Shown one piece after another: positions 1 through 7,941 of a stretch of DNA of 64,000 bases. Origin of the DNA: Sphingomonadales bacterium (GTDB lineage: Bacteria; Pseudomonadota; Alphaproteobacteria; Sphingomonadales; Sphingomonadaceae); assembly GCA_017302615.1 (NCBI GenBank), contig JAFLDB010000013.1:1-64000 (forward strand), given 5' to 3'. The position numbers were made by a program, and so were the translations under genes. Every line of letters begins with the position of its first letter. Within the stretch, counting starts at the first letter, position 1. Under the pieces are notes generated by a model, which was not told where the DNA came from, made no database searches, and was given only the letters and a program-made list of their open reading frames with translations.

Positions 1-302
1 CCGAGTGGTATCGGTCCACATCGTTGATCTCCGGAAGTTTTCGCAAAACCCCTGAATCAATGACTTGGGCGGGCGTCAAGCTAACCCGCTGATACCACTC
101 AACTTAGTTTCGGATCAGGCTCTTAGGTTTCACAATTTGAGTTCTATAGTTTTGTGTGAAAAACAAATGCCCACATCGCACCCCAGAGGGCAACACCCGC
201 AATCTCACCATCCGATAATCCGAAAAAATAGCCTACGACGCACGCGACTATAGTTAAAAATAGTGTGGAAATAGATTTGTTTCGCATGATTATCGCTTCG
301 TG
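1..302. other. Gene-poor AT-rich left edge
   Basis: No convincing gene is visible. The stretch is more AT-rich than the rest of the window and only short, compositionally random open frames cross it. A perfect 10-bp inverted repeat, GAGTGGTATC at 3-12 and GATACCACTC at 91-100, could be the remains of an insertion-sequence end or an operator. Nothing else supports either reading. Confidence 0.4.
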
Positions 303-390
303 TATTACAGTGACAGCTTACTTACTCTCCAAACTTCATCATATTCAGCCGCATGTCAATCAACCCCTGCGCTTACCTGCAGCCTTGTGT

Positions 391-473
391 GGGGACACGG
401 AATACCGTGTCCCCGGAACTGCCCGGTTGTTCGTGCTGCAACGTTGATCGGGGACACGCAATAGCGTGTCCCC
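391..473. repeat. Pair of REP-like palindromes (copy 1)
   Basis: Two perfect 24-nt hairpins lie at 391-414 and 450-473. Each has 10-bp arms around an AATA loop: GGGGACACGG/CCGTGTCCCC and GGGGACACGC/GCGTGTCCCC. They differ only in the loop-closing base pair. Palindromes of this kind around a RAYT gene are the expected substrate of that transposase family. Confidence 0.85.
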
Positions 474-483
474 GGTTCTGACA

Positions 484-558
484 ATGGCCCGGCTTCCCCG
501 TGTCGTCATTCCCGGCGTGCCGCATCACGTCACCCAGCGCGGCAATGGGCGGCAGCGG
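484..558 (+). pseudogene. 5' fragment of RAYT transposase
   Basis: The ATG and first 25 codons are nearly identical to the start of the intact RAYT gene at 1274 (MARLPRVVIPGVPHHVTQRG). The similarity then stops abruptly and the frame continues into unrelated sequence. The fragment holds the first histidine-containing motif but neither the HUH motif nor the catalytic tyrosine. It cannot be functional and is a by-product of the 256-bp duplication. Confidence 0.85.
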
Positions 559-726
559 GCAGATGCGGTGGTGGGATTGGGGGATAAGTAGACTGTCACC
601 GTTACCGCCGCAGTGCCCGCTGCGGTGCACTGGTTGAGGCCATTGGCGGTGTAGGGACAGAGAGTAGTTTAGTATATTGCCCCGGAATTTCTGCTGGAAT
701 TTCTGCTATTTACCTGAGCCTCAACC
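559..726. other. Spacer with degenerate palindromes and 12-bp tandem repeat
   Basis: No gene is seen. Degenerate relatives of the palindromes occur around 580-600 and 655-685. A perfect tandem pair of the 12-mer GGAATTTCTGCT lies at 684-695 and 696-707. The spacer separates the truncated RAYT copy from the AT-rich gene on the other strand. Confidence 0.5.
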
Positions 727-1068
727 CTAAATTGCAATATCTATATGATCTGAACTAATATGATATGACTCATACGGCCATTCAAAGCATTCAAATTTGA
801 TATTGTACCCGGATGATGTTTTTAATTCCAAATCTAAGCTTACATTTGATACATCAGCTATTTTTTCAGATAAAAGAAGATAGATAAATTCAGGAATTTG
901 GTTATTAATTTTAAAATTCAATTCCAAAAAACGTAATTGGTTAAATGTCGAAATAAAAACATTTTCACTAAACTCCAAAGTCAATTCGTCCGGATATATG
1001 CAAATACTAACAATCTCCTTACCCTTTAGAAGCGCCTCAATATCAAATTGAATTGGAAATTTCTTCAT
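727..1068 (-). CDS. AT-rich orphan protein, possibly immunity-like
   Basis: This frame encodes about 113 residues of regular hydrophobic/charged alternation (KGKEIVSICIYPDELTLEFS near the N-terminus), as expected of a small beta-rich cytoplasmic protein. It has no signal peptide or membrane segment. Its base composition is far more AT-rich than the neighbourhood, which points to recent acquisition. The start at MKKF is preferred because a GGA lies 7 nt upstream. A start five codons further upstream lacks any ribosome binding site. The general look recalls small immunity proteins of polymorphic toxin systems, but no toxin is nearby and this is only an impression. It lies between the two 256-bp repeats like cargo. 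Confidence 0.55.
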   Translation of the reverse strand: MKKFPIQFDIEALLKGKEIVSICIYPDELTLEFSENVFISTFNQLRFLELNFKINNQIPEFIYLLLSEKIADVSNVSLDLELKTSSGYNIKFECFEWPYESYHISSDHIDIAI

Positions 1069-1092
1069 ACATACATCCAGCATTACGGTCAG

Positions 1093-1348
1093 TATTACGG
1101 TGACAGTTTACTTAACCCCCAAACTTCATCATATTCAGCCGCATGTCAATCAACCCCTATGCTTATCTGCAACCTCGATCGGGGACACGGAATACCGTGT
1201 CCCCGGAACTGTCCGGTTGTTCGTGCTGCAACGTTGATCGGGGACACGCAATAGCGTTTCCCCGGTTCTGACAATGGCCCGGCTTCCCCGTGTCGTCATT
1301 CCCGGCGTTCCGCATCACGTCACCCAGCGCGGCAATGGGCGGCAGCGG
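1093..1348 (+). repeat. Direct repeat copy 2 (RAYT upstream region plus 5' end)
   Basis: This is the partner of the block at 303-558. It leads into the intact RAYT gene and is therefore probably the parental copy. The two copies bracket 534 bp that contain the AT-rich orphan gene. Confidence 0.9.
1181..1263. repeat. Pair of REP-like palindromes (copy 2)
   Basis: The palindrome at 1181-1204 is perfect. The one at 1240-1263 has one arm mismatch (GCGTTTCCCC instead of GCGTGTCCCC). Their spacing is the same as in copy 1. They sit immediately upstream of the RAYT start codon. Confidence 0.85.
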
Positions 1349-2092
1349 ACATTCTTTGAAGATGGGGACTTCGCACTCTATCTTGATCTGCTGGCCGATG
1401 CGGCAGAGCGCGCCCGGACCGAGGTGTGGTCCTATTGCCTGATGCCCAATCATGTGCACCTGGTGCTGGTGCCGTCGGACGAGGATGGCTTGCGGCGTAC
1501 ACTGGGAGAGCTGCACCGCCGCTACACCGGCTATATCAACGCGCGTCGCAGGACCACCGGACATCTCTGGCAGGGCCGGTTTGCGTCGGTGGCGATGGAC
1601 GAAGCACACCTGTTCGCGGCGCTGCGCTATGTCGCACTCAATCCCGTGCGGGCGCGTCTGGTACAAAAGGCTGAAGACTGGCGATGGTCCAGCACCCGCG
1701 CGCTGATCGCGGGCGAGGATGATCATGTGGTCACGGTCGCTCCGGCGTTGGAACGGGTCGGCGATTTCGCGGCGTTTCTGGGCGAAGAGTTCGACGAAGC
1801 GCTGACCTATGCCTCGCTGCGCAAGGCCGAAAGCGTCGGGCGTCCCGTGGGATCCAGGGAATGGCTGGCCGCCATGGAAGCGAAGACTGGGCTGAAGCTG
1901 GCGCCGGGAAAGCGTGGGCCGCACGGTCCTAAGGGGACAGTCAATAGACTGTCCCCGGTCGATAACGACGATCGGGGACACGGTATTCCGTGTCCCCTTC
2001 TCCCTGCGCAATGCAGGACGGGGACACGCAATAGCGTGTCCCCAGGGCTCCTTCCCCTCACCGCCCCTTCCTCTTCCCCAGCGGTGCGTTGA
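1274..2092 (+). CDS. REP-associated tyrosine transposase (RAYT, IS200-like Y1 family)
   Basis: This is a single-strand DNA transposase related to IS200/IS605 TnpA, in the clade that processes REP palindromes. The HUH metal-binding motif is NHVH (H60, H62) after CLMP, the candidate catalytic tyrosine is Y119 in RYVALNPVRA, and GHLWQGRF lies at 96-103. These are typical RAYT signatures. The conserved protein should end near residue 217 (KRGPHGPKG). The frame stays open through three downstream palindromes, adding about 52 residues encoded by repeat DNA, and overlaps the end of the HNH gene on the other strand by 35 nt. All catalytic motifs are intact, so it may be active. Confidence 0.9.
   Translation: MARLPRVVIPGVPHHVTQRGNGRQRTFFEDGDFALYLDLLADAAERARTEVWSYCLMPNHVHLVLVPSDEDGLRRTLGELHRRYTGYINARRRTTGHLWQGRFASVAMDEAHLFAALRYVALNPVRARLVQKAEDWRWSSTRALIAGEDDHVVTVAPALERVGDFAAFLGEEFDEALTYASLRKAESVGRPVGSREWLAAMEAKTGLKLAPGKRGPHGPKGTVNRLSPVDNDDRGHGIPCPLLPAQCRTGTRNSVSPGLLPLTAPSSSPAVR
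1933..2043. repeat. Three 24-nt palindromes at the RAYT 3' end
   Basis: Perfect 24-nt hairpins lie at 1933-1956 (GGGGACAGTC arms), 1974-1997 (GGGGACACGG arms, loop TATT, inverted relative to 391-414) and 2020-2043 (GGGGACACGC arms). The mixture of orientations and arm variants around one RAYT gene resembles a REP/BIME cluster. The spacers of 17 and 22 nt are unequal and unrelated, so this is not a CRISPR array. Confidence 0.85.
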
Positions 2093-2411
2093 AGTCCGGG
2101 TCCTTGTTCGCCACCCAGCCGATGAACCTCTCCACCCTGGGATCGAGCCGCAGCAGGCTGGCGTCCATGCCGTAACGTTGCAGCTCGGAATTGCTGAAGG
2201 TGGTGATCAGCATGTTCTGGCAGATCGGGTGCATCGGCACGGTGTCGCGCCCGCCGCGGCTCTTGGGGATCGGGTGGTGCCAGATCACGGTCTCGCCGCA
2301 GGGCCGCTCGCACAGCCAGCAATCGGGCGGCGGCGGCGGGAGCGCATCGGCGTCCTGCTCGTCGCTGTCATAGCTCTCCCTGGCCCCGTGCTTCGAATAT
2401 TTGCGCGCCAT
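2058..2411 (-). CDS. Small HNH endonuclease-family protein
   Basis: This 117-aa protein has an acidic, proline-rich N-terminus. The next features are a CWLC zinc-knuckle pair (C31, C34), a WHHPIPKSRGGRD stretch with the first catalytic histidines (H45/H46), and MHPICQNM with H61, C64 and N66. This is the expected order of an HNH (beta-beta-alpha-metal) nuclease. A TAGGA 9 nt before the ATG supports the start. There is no methyltransferase or phage gene next to it, so its role (mobile-element, defence or housekeeping nuclease) is open. Confidence 0.8.
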   Translation of the reverse strand: MARKYSKHGARESYDSDEQDADALPPPPPDCWLCERPCGETVIWHHPIPKSRGGRDTVPMHPICQNMLITTFSNSELQRYGMDASLLRLDPRVERFIGWVANKDPDFNAPLGKRKGR

Positions 2412-2575
2412 ATCGTTTTCCTACACCCGAGCGAGGGTGTACCCTGCCCGCCGGTTTCTTGCCCCCGCTCTTTGTCATCGTCCAGACCACTTTATCGAGC
2501 CGCGCCCCCAGCGCGGCTTTGCCGTCTCTGGCCATGCCGACTTTCGCCTGAATTCGCCCATGCGCGACACGCCCA

Positions 2576-2589
2576 AACTTCGCGAAGTT
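2576..2589. promoter_or_regulatory. 14-bp palindrome, candidate operator
   Basis: AACTTCGCGAAGTT is a perfect palindrome. It overlaps a tandem repeat of TTCGCGAAG (2579-2587 and 2588-2596). It lies between the tuf terminator and the HNH gene, about 165 bp upstream of the HNH start, so it may control that gene. The regulator is unknown. Confidence 0.4.
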
Positions 2590-2630
2590 CGCGAAGGTCC
2601 GCTCCGGCCGCGTCCCCTCCCCCAGGCACG

Positions 2631-2662
2631 AAAAAGCCCGGCCTCCGCGTGGGAGGCCGGGC
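2631..2662 (-). terminator. Rho-independent terminator of the str operon
   Basis: Read leftward, an 11-bp GC-rich stem (2636-2646 with 2652-2662, 5-nt loop) is followed by TTTTT. It lies 28 nt downstream of the tuf stop codon, a textbook intrinsic terminator for the rpsL-rpsG-fusA-tuf transcript. Confidence 0.9.
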
Positions 2663-2689
2663 CAATTCGTTGGTCAGATCAGGCGAAGC

Positions 2690-3880
2690 TTACTTCGTGA
2701 TCTTCGAGACGACGCCCGAACCGACGGTGCGGCCGCCTTCGCGGATGGCGAAGCGCAGACCTTCGTCCATGGCGATCGGGGCGATCAGCTTGACCGACAG
2801 GGCAACGTTGTCGCCCGGCATGACCATTTCGGTGCCCTCGGGGAGGATCACTTCACCGGTCACGTCGGTGGTGCGGAAGTAGAACTGCGGGCGGTAGTTG
2901 GCGAAGAACGGCGTGTGACGGCCACCTTCGTCCTTCGACAGCACGTAGACTTCGGCGCTGAATTCGGTGTGCGGGGTGACCGAGCCGGGCTTGGCCAGAA
3001 CCTGGCCGCGCTCGACGTCTTCACGCTTCAGACCACGAACCAGGGCACCGATGTTGTCGCCGGCTTCACCCTGATCGAGCAGCTTGCGGAACATTTCGAC
3101 GCCGGTCACGACGGTCTTCTGGGTGTCCTTGAGGCCGATCACTTCGACTTCGTCGCCAACCTTGACGATACCGGTCTCGACGCGGCCGGTCACAACCGTA
3201 CCACGGCCCGAGATCGAGAACACGTCTTCCACCGGCATCAGGAACGGCTTGTCGGTCGGACGCGGCGGCTGCGGGATGGCGGTGTCGACGGCGTCCATCA
3301 GGGCAATGATCGAATCCTTGCCGATGTTGTCGTCGCGGCCTTCCAGAGCGGCCAGAGCCGAACCCGGGATGACGGGGATGTTGTCGCCGTCGAAGCCATA
3401 GCTCGACAGCAGTTCACGGATTTCCAGCTCGACGAGCTCGAGGATTTCCGGATCGTCAACCTGGTCGACCTTGTTCATGTAGACGACCAGCGCCGGCACG
3501 CCGACCTGACGGGCGAGCAGGATGTGTTCGCGGGTCTGCGGCATCGGGCCGTCAGCGGCGTTCACCACGAGGATGGCGCCGTCCATCTGCGCCGCGCCGG
3601 TGATCATGTTCTTCACATAGTCGGCGTGGCCCGGGCAGTCGACGTGGGCGTAGTGACGGGCAGCGGTTTCGTACTCGACGTGAGCGGTCGAGATGGTGAT
3701 GCCACGCTCGCGCTCTTCGGGAGCCTTGTCGATGTTGGCGAAGTCCACGGCTTCACCGCCGTTAACTTCGGCCATCACCTTGGTGATCGCGGCGGTCAGG
3801 GTGGTCTTGCCATGGTCGACGTGACCGATGGTCCCGATGTTGCAGTGCGGCTTGGTCCGCTCGAATTTTGCCTTGGCCAT
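2690..3880 (-). CDS. tuf: Elongation factor Tu
   Basis: EF-Tu is the GTPase that delivers aminoacyl-tRNA to the ribosomal A site. The 396-aa length is standard. The P-loop GHVDHGKT is at 19-26, followed by the switch II DCPGH motif, the guanine-specificity NKVD motif, and the two C-terminal beta-barrel domains. It is the last gene of the str operon, 91 nt after fusA, and is followed by an intrinsic terminator. The second tuf copy that many proteobacteria carry would be outside this window. No abnormal residue was noticed. Confidence 0.98.
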   Translation of the reverse strand: MAKAKFERTKPHCNIGTIGHVDHGKTTLTAAITKVMAEVNGGEAVDFANIDKAPEERERGITISTAHVEYETAARHYAHVDCPGHADYVKNMITGAAQMDGAILVVNAADGPMPQTREHILLARQVGVPALVVYMNKVDQVDDPEILELVELEIRELLSSYGFDGDNIPVIPGSALAALEGRDDNIGKDSIIALMDAVDTAIPQPPRPTDKPFLMPVEDVFSISGRGTVVTGRVETGIVKVGDEVEVIGLKDTQKTVVTGVEMFRKLLDQGEAGDNIGALVRGLKREDVERGQVLAKPGSVTPHTEFSAEVYVLSKDEGGRHTPFFANYRPQFYFRTTDVTGEVILPEGTEMVMPGDNVALSVKLIAPIAMDEGLRFAIREGGRTVGSGVVSKITK

Positions 3881-3971
3881 TGTCTCAAACCTTCTTTCGC
3901 TTTGAATTGAATCTGCGGGGTTTGGACGGCGCCCGCTGAATCAGGCGCCGCCCCTAGATTGTTCCTGCCGG

Positions 3972-6044
<2,073 letters not shown>

Positions 6045-6137
6045 GGTCTGGGTTTCCTTAAGCCGGGAGGGAGCCGATGAGCCGACCCCCGCCCCTGATG
6101 CAGTTTTGTGACCGGGCTGTGACGCCCAGCCGGCGCC

Positions 6138-6608
6138 TTACCAGCGGTAGTGCGAGAACGCCCGGTTGGCGTCGGCCATGCGGTGCGTGTCTTCGCGCTT
6201 CTTCACCGCGCTGCCGCGGTTGTTGGCAGCGTCGAGCAGCTCGGCCGACAGACGCGCCGACATGGTGGTTTCGCTGCGGTTGCGCGCGGCGTTGATCAGC
6301 CAGCGGATGGCGAGAGCCTGGGCGCGCTCGGGGCGAACCTCGACCGGCACCTGATAGGTCGCACCGCCAACGCGGCGGCTGCGCACTTCGATCTGCGGCT
6401 TCACGTTGTTCAACGCATCGTGGAACAGCTGGACCGGATCGGCCTTGGCGCGGGTTTCCATGGTTTCGAGCGCACCGTAAACGATGCTTTCGGCAACCGA
6501 CTTCTTCCCGTCGAGCATGAGGTTGTTCATGAACTTCGAGAGGATCTGATCGTTGAACTTCGGATCCGGCAGGATTTCCCGCTTCTCGGGACGACGACGA
6601 CGTGACAT
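6138..6608 (-). CDS. rpsG: 30S ribosomal protein S7
   Basis: S7 is a primary 16S rRNA-binding protein that nucleates the head of the small subunit. The 156-aa product starts [10 protein letters not shown] and contains the conserved core ([34 protein letters not shown]). The chosen ATG has AAGGAG 9 nt upstream. The frame extends further upstream but those codons correspond to the rpsL-rpsG spacer. S7 is the classic translational repressor of the str operon in E. coli; whether that holds here is not shown. Confidence 0.97.
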   Translation of the reverse strand: MSRRRRPEKREILPDPKFNDQILSKFMNNLMLDGKKSVAESIVYGALETMETRAKADPVQLFHDALNNVKPQIEVRSRRVGGATYQVPVEVRPERAQALAIRWLINAARNRSETTMSARLSAELLDAANNRGSAVKKREDTHRMADANRAFSHYRW

Positions 6609-6666
6609 GTTTTCGAACTCCTTCGGAGTGCGGAAAGCCCATCCGGGCTTTCCTTGCGGCTCCGGC

Positions 6667-6728
6667 CCGCTCCCCCTCCCGGCCACCCATAGGCTACCCT
6701 TCGGAAGGGCGGCCGGGAGGGGGAGCGG
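6667..6728 (-). promoter_or_regulatory. Large hairpin in the rpsL-rpsG spacer
   Basis: A perfect 18-bp inverted repeat (6667-6684 with 6711-6728) encloses 26 nt that hold a smaller CCCTT/AAGGG hairpin. It lies within the str operon, 58 nt before the rpsG start. The stem is almost pure G+C but is not followed by a T-run in the leftward direction, so it is not an ordinary terminator. It could be a processing site, an attenuator, or the structure through which S7 feeds back on the operon. Confidence 0.6.
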
Positions 6729-6752
6729 ACCAGGGCCGCAACCGCGTGAAAC

Positions 6753-7124
6753 TTACTTCGGACGCTTGGCGCCGTACTTCGAGCGGCTCTGCTTGCGGTC
6801 CTTGACGCCCTGGGTGTCAAGCACGCCGCGCAGCACGTGATAGCGCACGCCCGGAAGGTCGCGCACACGGCCGCCGCGGATCAGCACGACGCTGTGTTCC
6901 TGCAGGTTGTGGCCTTCACCCGGAATGTACGAAATGACTTCGCGGCTGTTGGTCAGACGGATCTTCGCAACCTTGCGCAGCGCCGAGTTCGGCTTCTTCG
7001 GGGTAGTGGTGTAAACGCGGGTGCAAACGCCGCGCTTCTGCGGGTTCTGCTCCATCGCAGGGACCTTGGACTTGGTCTTCTGCGGCACGCGGCCCTTGCG
7101 GACCAGCTGGTTGATAGTGGGCAT
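6753..7124 (-). CDS. rpsL: 30S ribosomal protein S12 with Arg88
   Basis: S12 lines the decoding centre and is required for accurate tRNA selection. The 123-aa protein carries the conserved [15 protein letters not shown] loop (K43) and [13 protein letters not shown]. In the second loop residue 88 is arginine (codon CGC at 6861-6863), where E. coli and most bacteria have lysine. The Lys-to-Arg change at this site is a well-known streptomycin-resistance substitution (K88R in Mycobacterium, K87R in mature E. coli numbering). First gene of the str operon, preceded by a promoter-like box. Confidence 0.97.
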   Translation of the reverse strand: MPTINQLVRKGRVPQKTKSKVPAMEQNPQKRGVCTRVYTTTPKKPNSALRKVAKIRLTNSREVISYIPGEGHNLQEHSVVLIRGGRVRDLPGVRYHVLRGVLDTQGVKDRKQSRSKYGAKRPK

Positions 7125-7355
7125 GAAGTACTCTTCACCTTGGTTGATGGCCGTCTCGGCCGGATGAAGAGGATGCGAATCGCGAATGCGCCAAGCACGG
7201 GGCAGGCCCCGCAGCGGCGATCAATCGCGAGCCGAAAACGCTCCACCCGATTGAAAAGACCGGGTTACTTTGACGGTTTACAGGGAAAACCCCCGCGCCC
7301 CGGCAATGTTCAGCTCAATCCGGGGCGTTGGCAGACCCTGGCCCGGAAGTGCGCG
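7125..7355. other. Leader of the str operon
   Basis: About 230 nt separate the candidate promoter from the rpsL start codon and form its untranslated leader. No gene is supported; the frames crossing it lack coding character and binding sites. The leader may carry autoregulatory structure, but no clear long stem was found by eye. Confidence 0.5.
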
Positions 7356-7384
7356 CCATTAGGGGGAATGTTGGATTTGGTCAA
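7356..7384 (-). promoter_or_regulatory. Candidate rpsL promoter box
   Basis: Read leftward, TTGACC (7379-7384) and TAATGG (7356-7361) are separated by 17 nt, matching sigma-70 -35/-10 spacing. The box at 7357-7385 is 25/29 identical to the one at 7896-7924, and the identity includes the spacer (AATCC..CATTCCCC). Spacer conservation suggests a regulator site or a duplicated promoter rather than chance. Confidence 0.6.
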
Positions 7385-7497
7385 GCATCTTGCCCGGCCC
7401 CCGCCCCCGTGCCAGTTTCGGCGCGGGCGGCGCGGAGAGGCCACGCCAGCAATGCGGGGCGCCGTCTGTAGACTCGCCCCGCGCCCGCCTACCGTGA

Positions 7498-7848
7498 TCA
7501 GGAGCCGGGACTATCCTTGAGCGGATGCCCGATCCGCCCGACGAACCGCGCCTTCGCCGAAAGTGGATCGCCCTTGTAGATCGTCCCCTGCGGCATCGTT
7601 TCCCCCCGTCCGGGCCATGCCGGTTCGCGCAGCTGCTTTTTCACATCAGCGTATTGATCCGGATTGCGGCGCAGGTAGGTCACGTCCGTTTCCGCAATCC
7701 AGTCCTCGCCCAGCACCGGGTGGCAACCAATCAGTTCACGCACGATCATGACCTTGATCTTGCCGCGCGTGGTGCCAAGCAATTGCGCGGCATAGGCCTG
7801 GCTGAACCAGTGCACGCCGTTTTCGGTCAGGACCTTAACCTTTGCCAT
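7498..7848 (-). CDS. Small HTH/excisionase-like DNA-binding protein
   Basis: This 116-aa protein starts MAKVKVLTENGVHWFSQAYA. Its first half (SQAYAAQLLGTTRGKIKVM, then WIAETDVTYLRRNP) has the pattern of a MerR/excisionase-type winged helix in which an HTH is followed by a substrate-specific wing. The rest is polar. The start at 7848 is preferred to the longer frame opening at 7923, because those 25 extra codons would come from a promoter-like box at 7895-7923. It lies downstream of the methyltransferase gene and upstream of rpsL on the same strand. Its function is unknown; it may regulate the methyltransferase. Confidence 0.65.
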   Translation of the reverse strand: MAKVKVLTENGVHWFSQAYAAQLLGTTRGKIKVMIVRELIGCHPVLGEDWIAETDVTYLRRNPDQYADVKKQLREPAWPGRGETMPQGTIYKGDPLSAKARFVGRIGHPLKDSPGS

Positions 7849-7894
7849 CCTACAGCAGCGTCCCTTGCTTGCCCTCGTTGCCAGCCCGTGCGGA

Positions 7895-7923
7895 TCATTA
7901 AGGGGAATGCCGGATTTGGACAA
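7895..7923 (-). promoter_or_regulatory. Second copy of the rpsL-type promoter box
   Basis: Leftward TTGTCC (7918-7923) and TAATGA (7895-7900) stand 17 nt apart. They are embedded in a 29-nt block (7896-7924) with only four differences from the rpsL box. It lies 47 nt upstream of the small HTH gene and after the methyltransferase stop, so it should drive the HTH gene and perhaps read on into rpsL. Confidence 0.6.
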
Positions 7924-7941
7924 GCGGTGGTGGGGTATTGC

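Larger units (their letters stand above)
303..558 (+). repeat. Direct repeat copy 1 (RAYT upstream region plus 5' end)
   Basis: This block matches 1093-1348 at a constant offset of 790 bases without indels and with scattered substitutions. It contains the upstream flank of the RAYT gene, two 24-nt palindromes and the first ~25 codons of the transposase. It is a partial duplication, not an independent element. The accumulated substitutions suggest that it is not very recent. Confidence 0.9.

Noticed and set aside
65..253. 62-residue forward frame near the left edge
   Set aside because: No ribosome binding site, random-looking composition and no recognisable domain; the region is AT-rich intergenic DNA.
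391..2043. Cluster of 24-nt palindromes as a CRISPR array
   Set aside because: Repeats are perfect hairpins in both orientations with irregular, unrelated spacing and no cas genes; a RAYT/REP explanation fits better.
2631..2662. Hairpin as a terminator for rightward genes
   Set aside because: The T-run is on the leftward transcript; the + strand shows A residues before the stem, so it ends tuf.
7849..7923. Longer start of the small HTH protein
   Set aside because: These codons coincide with a promoter-like box duplicated before rpsL, so they are unlikely to be translated.
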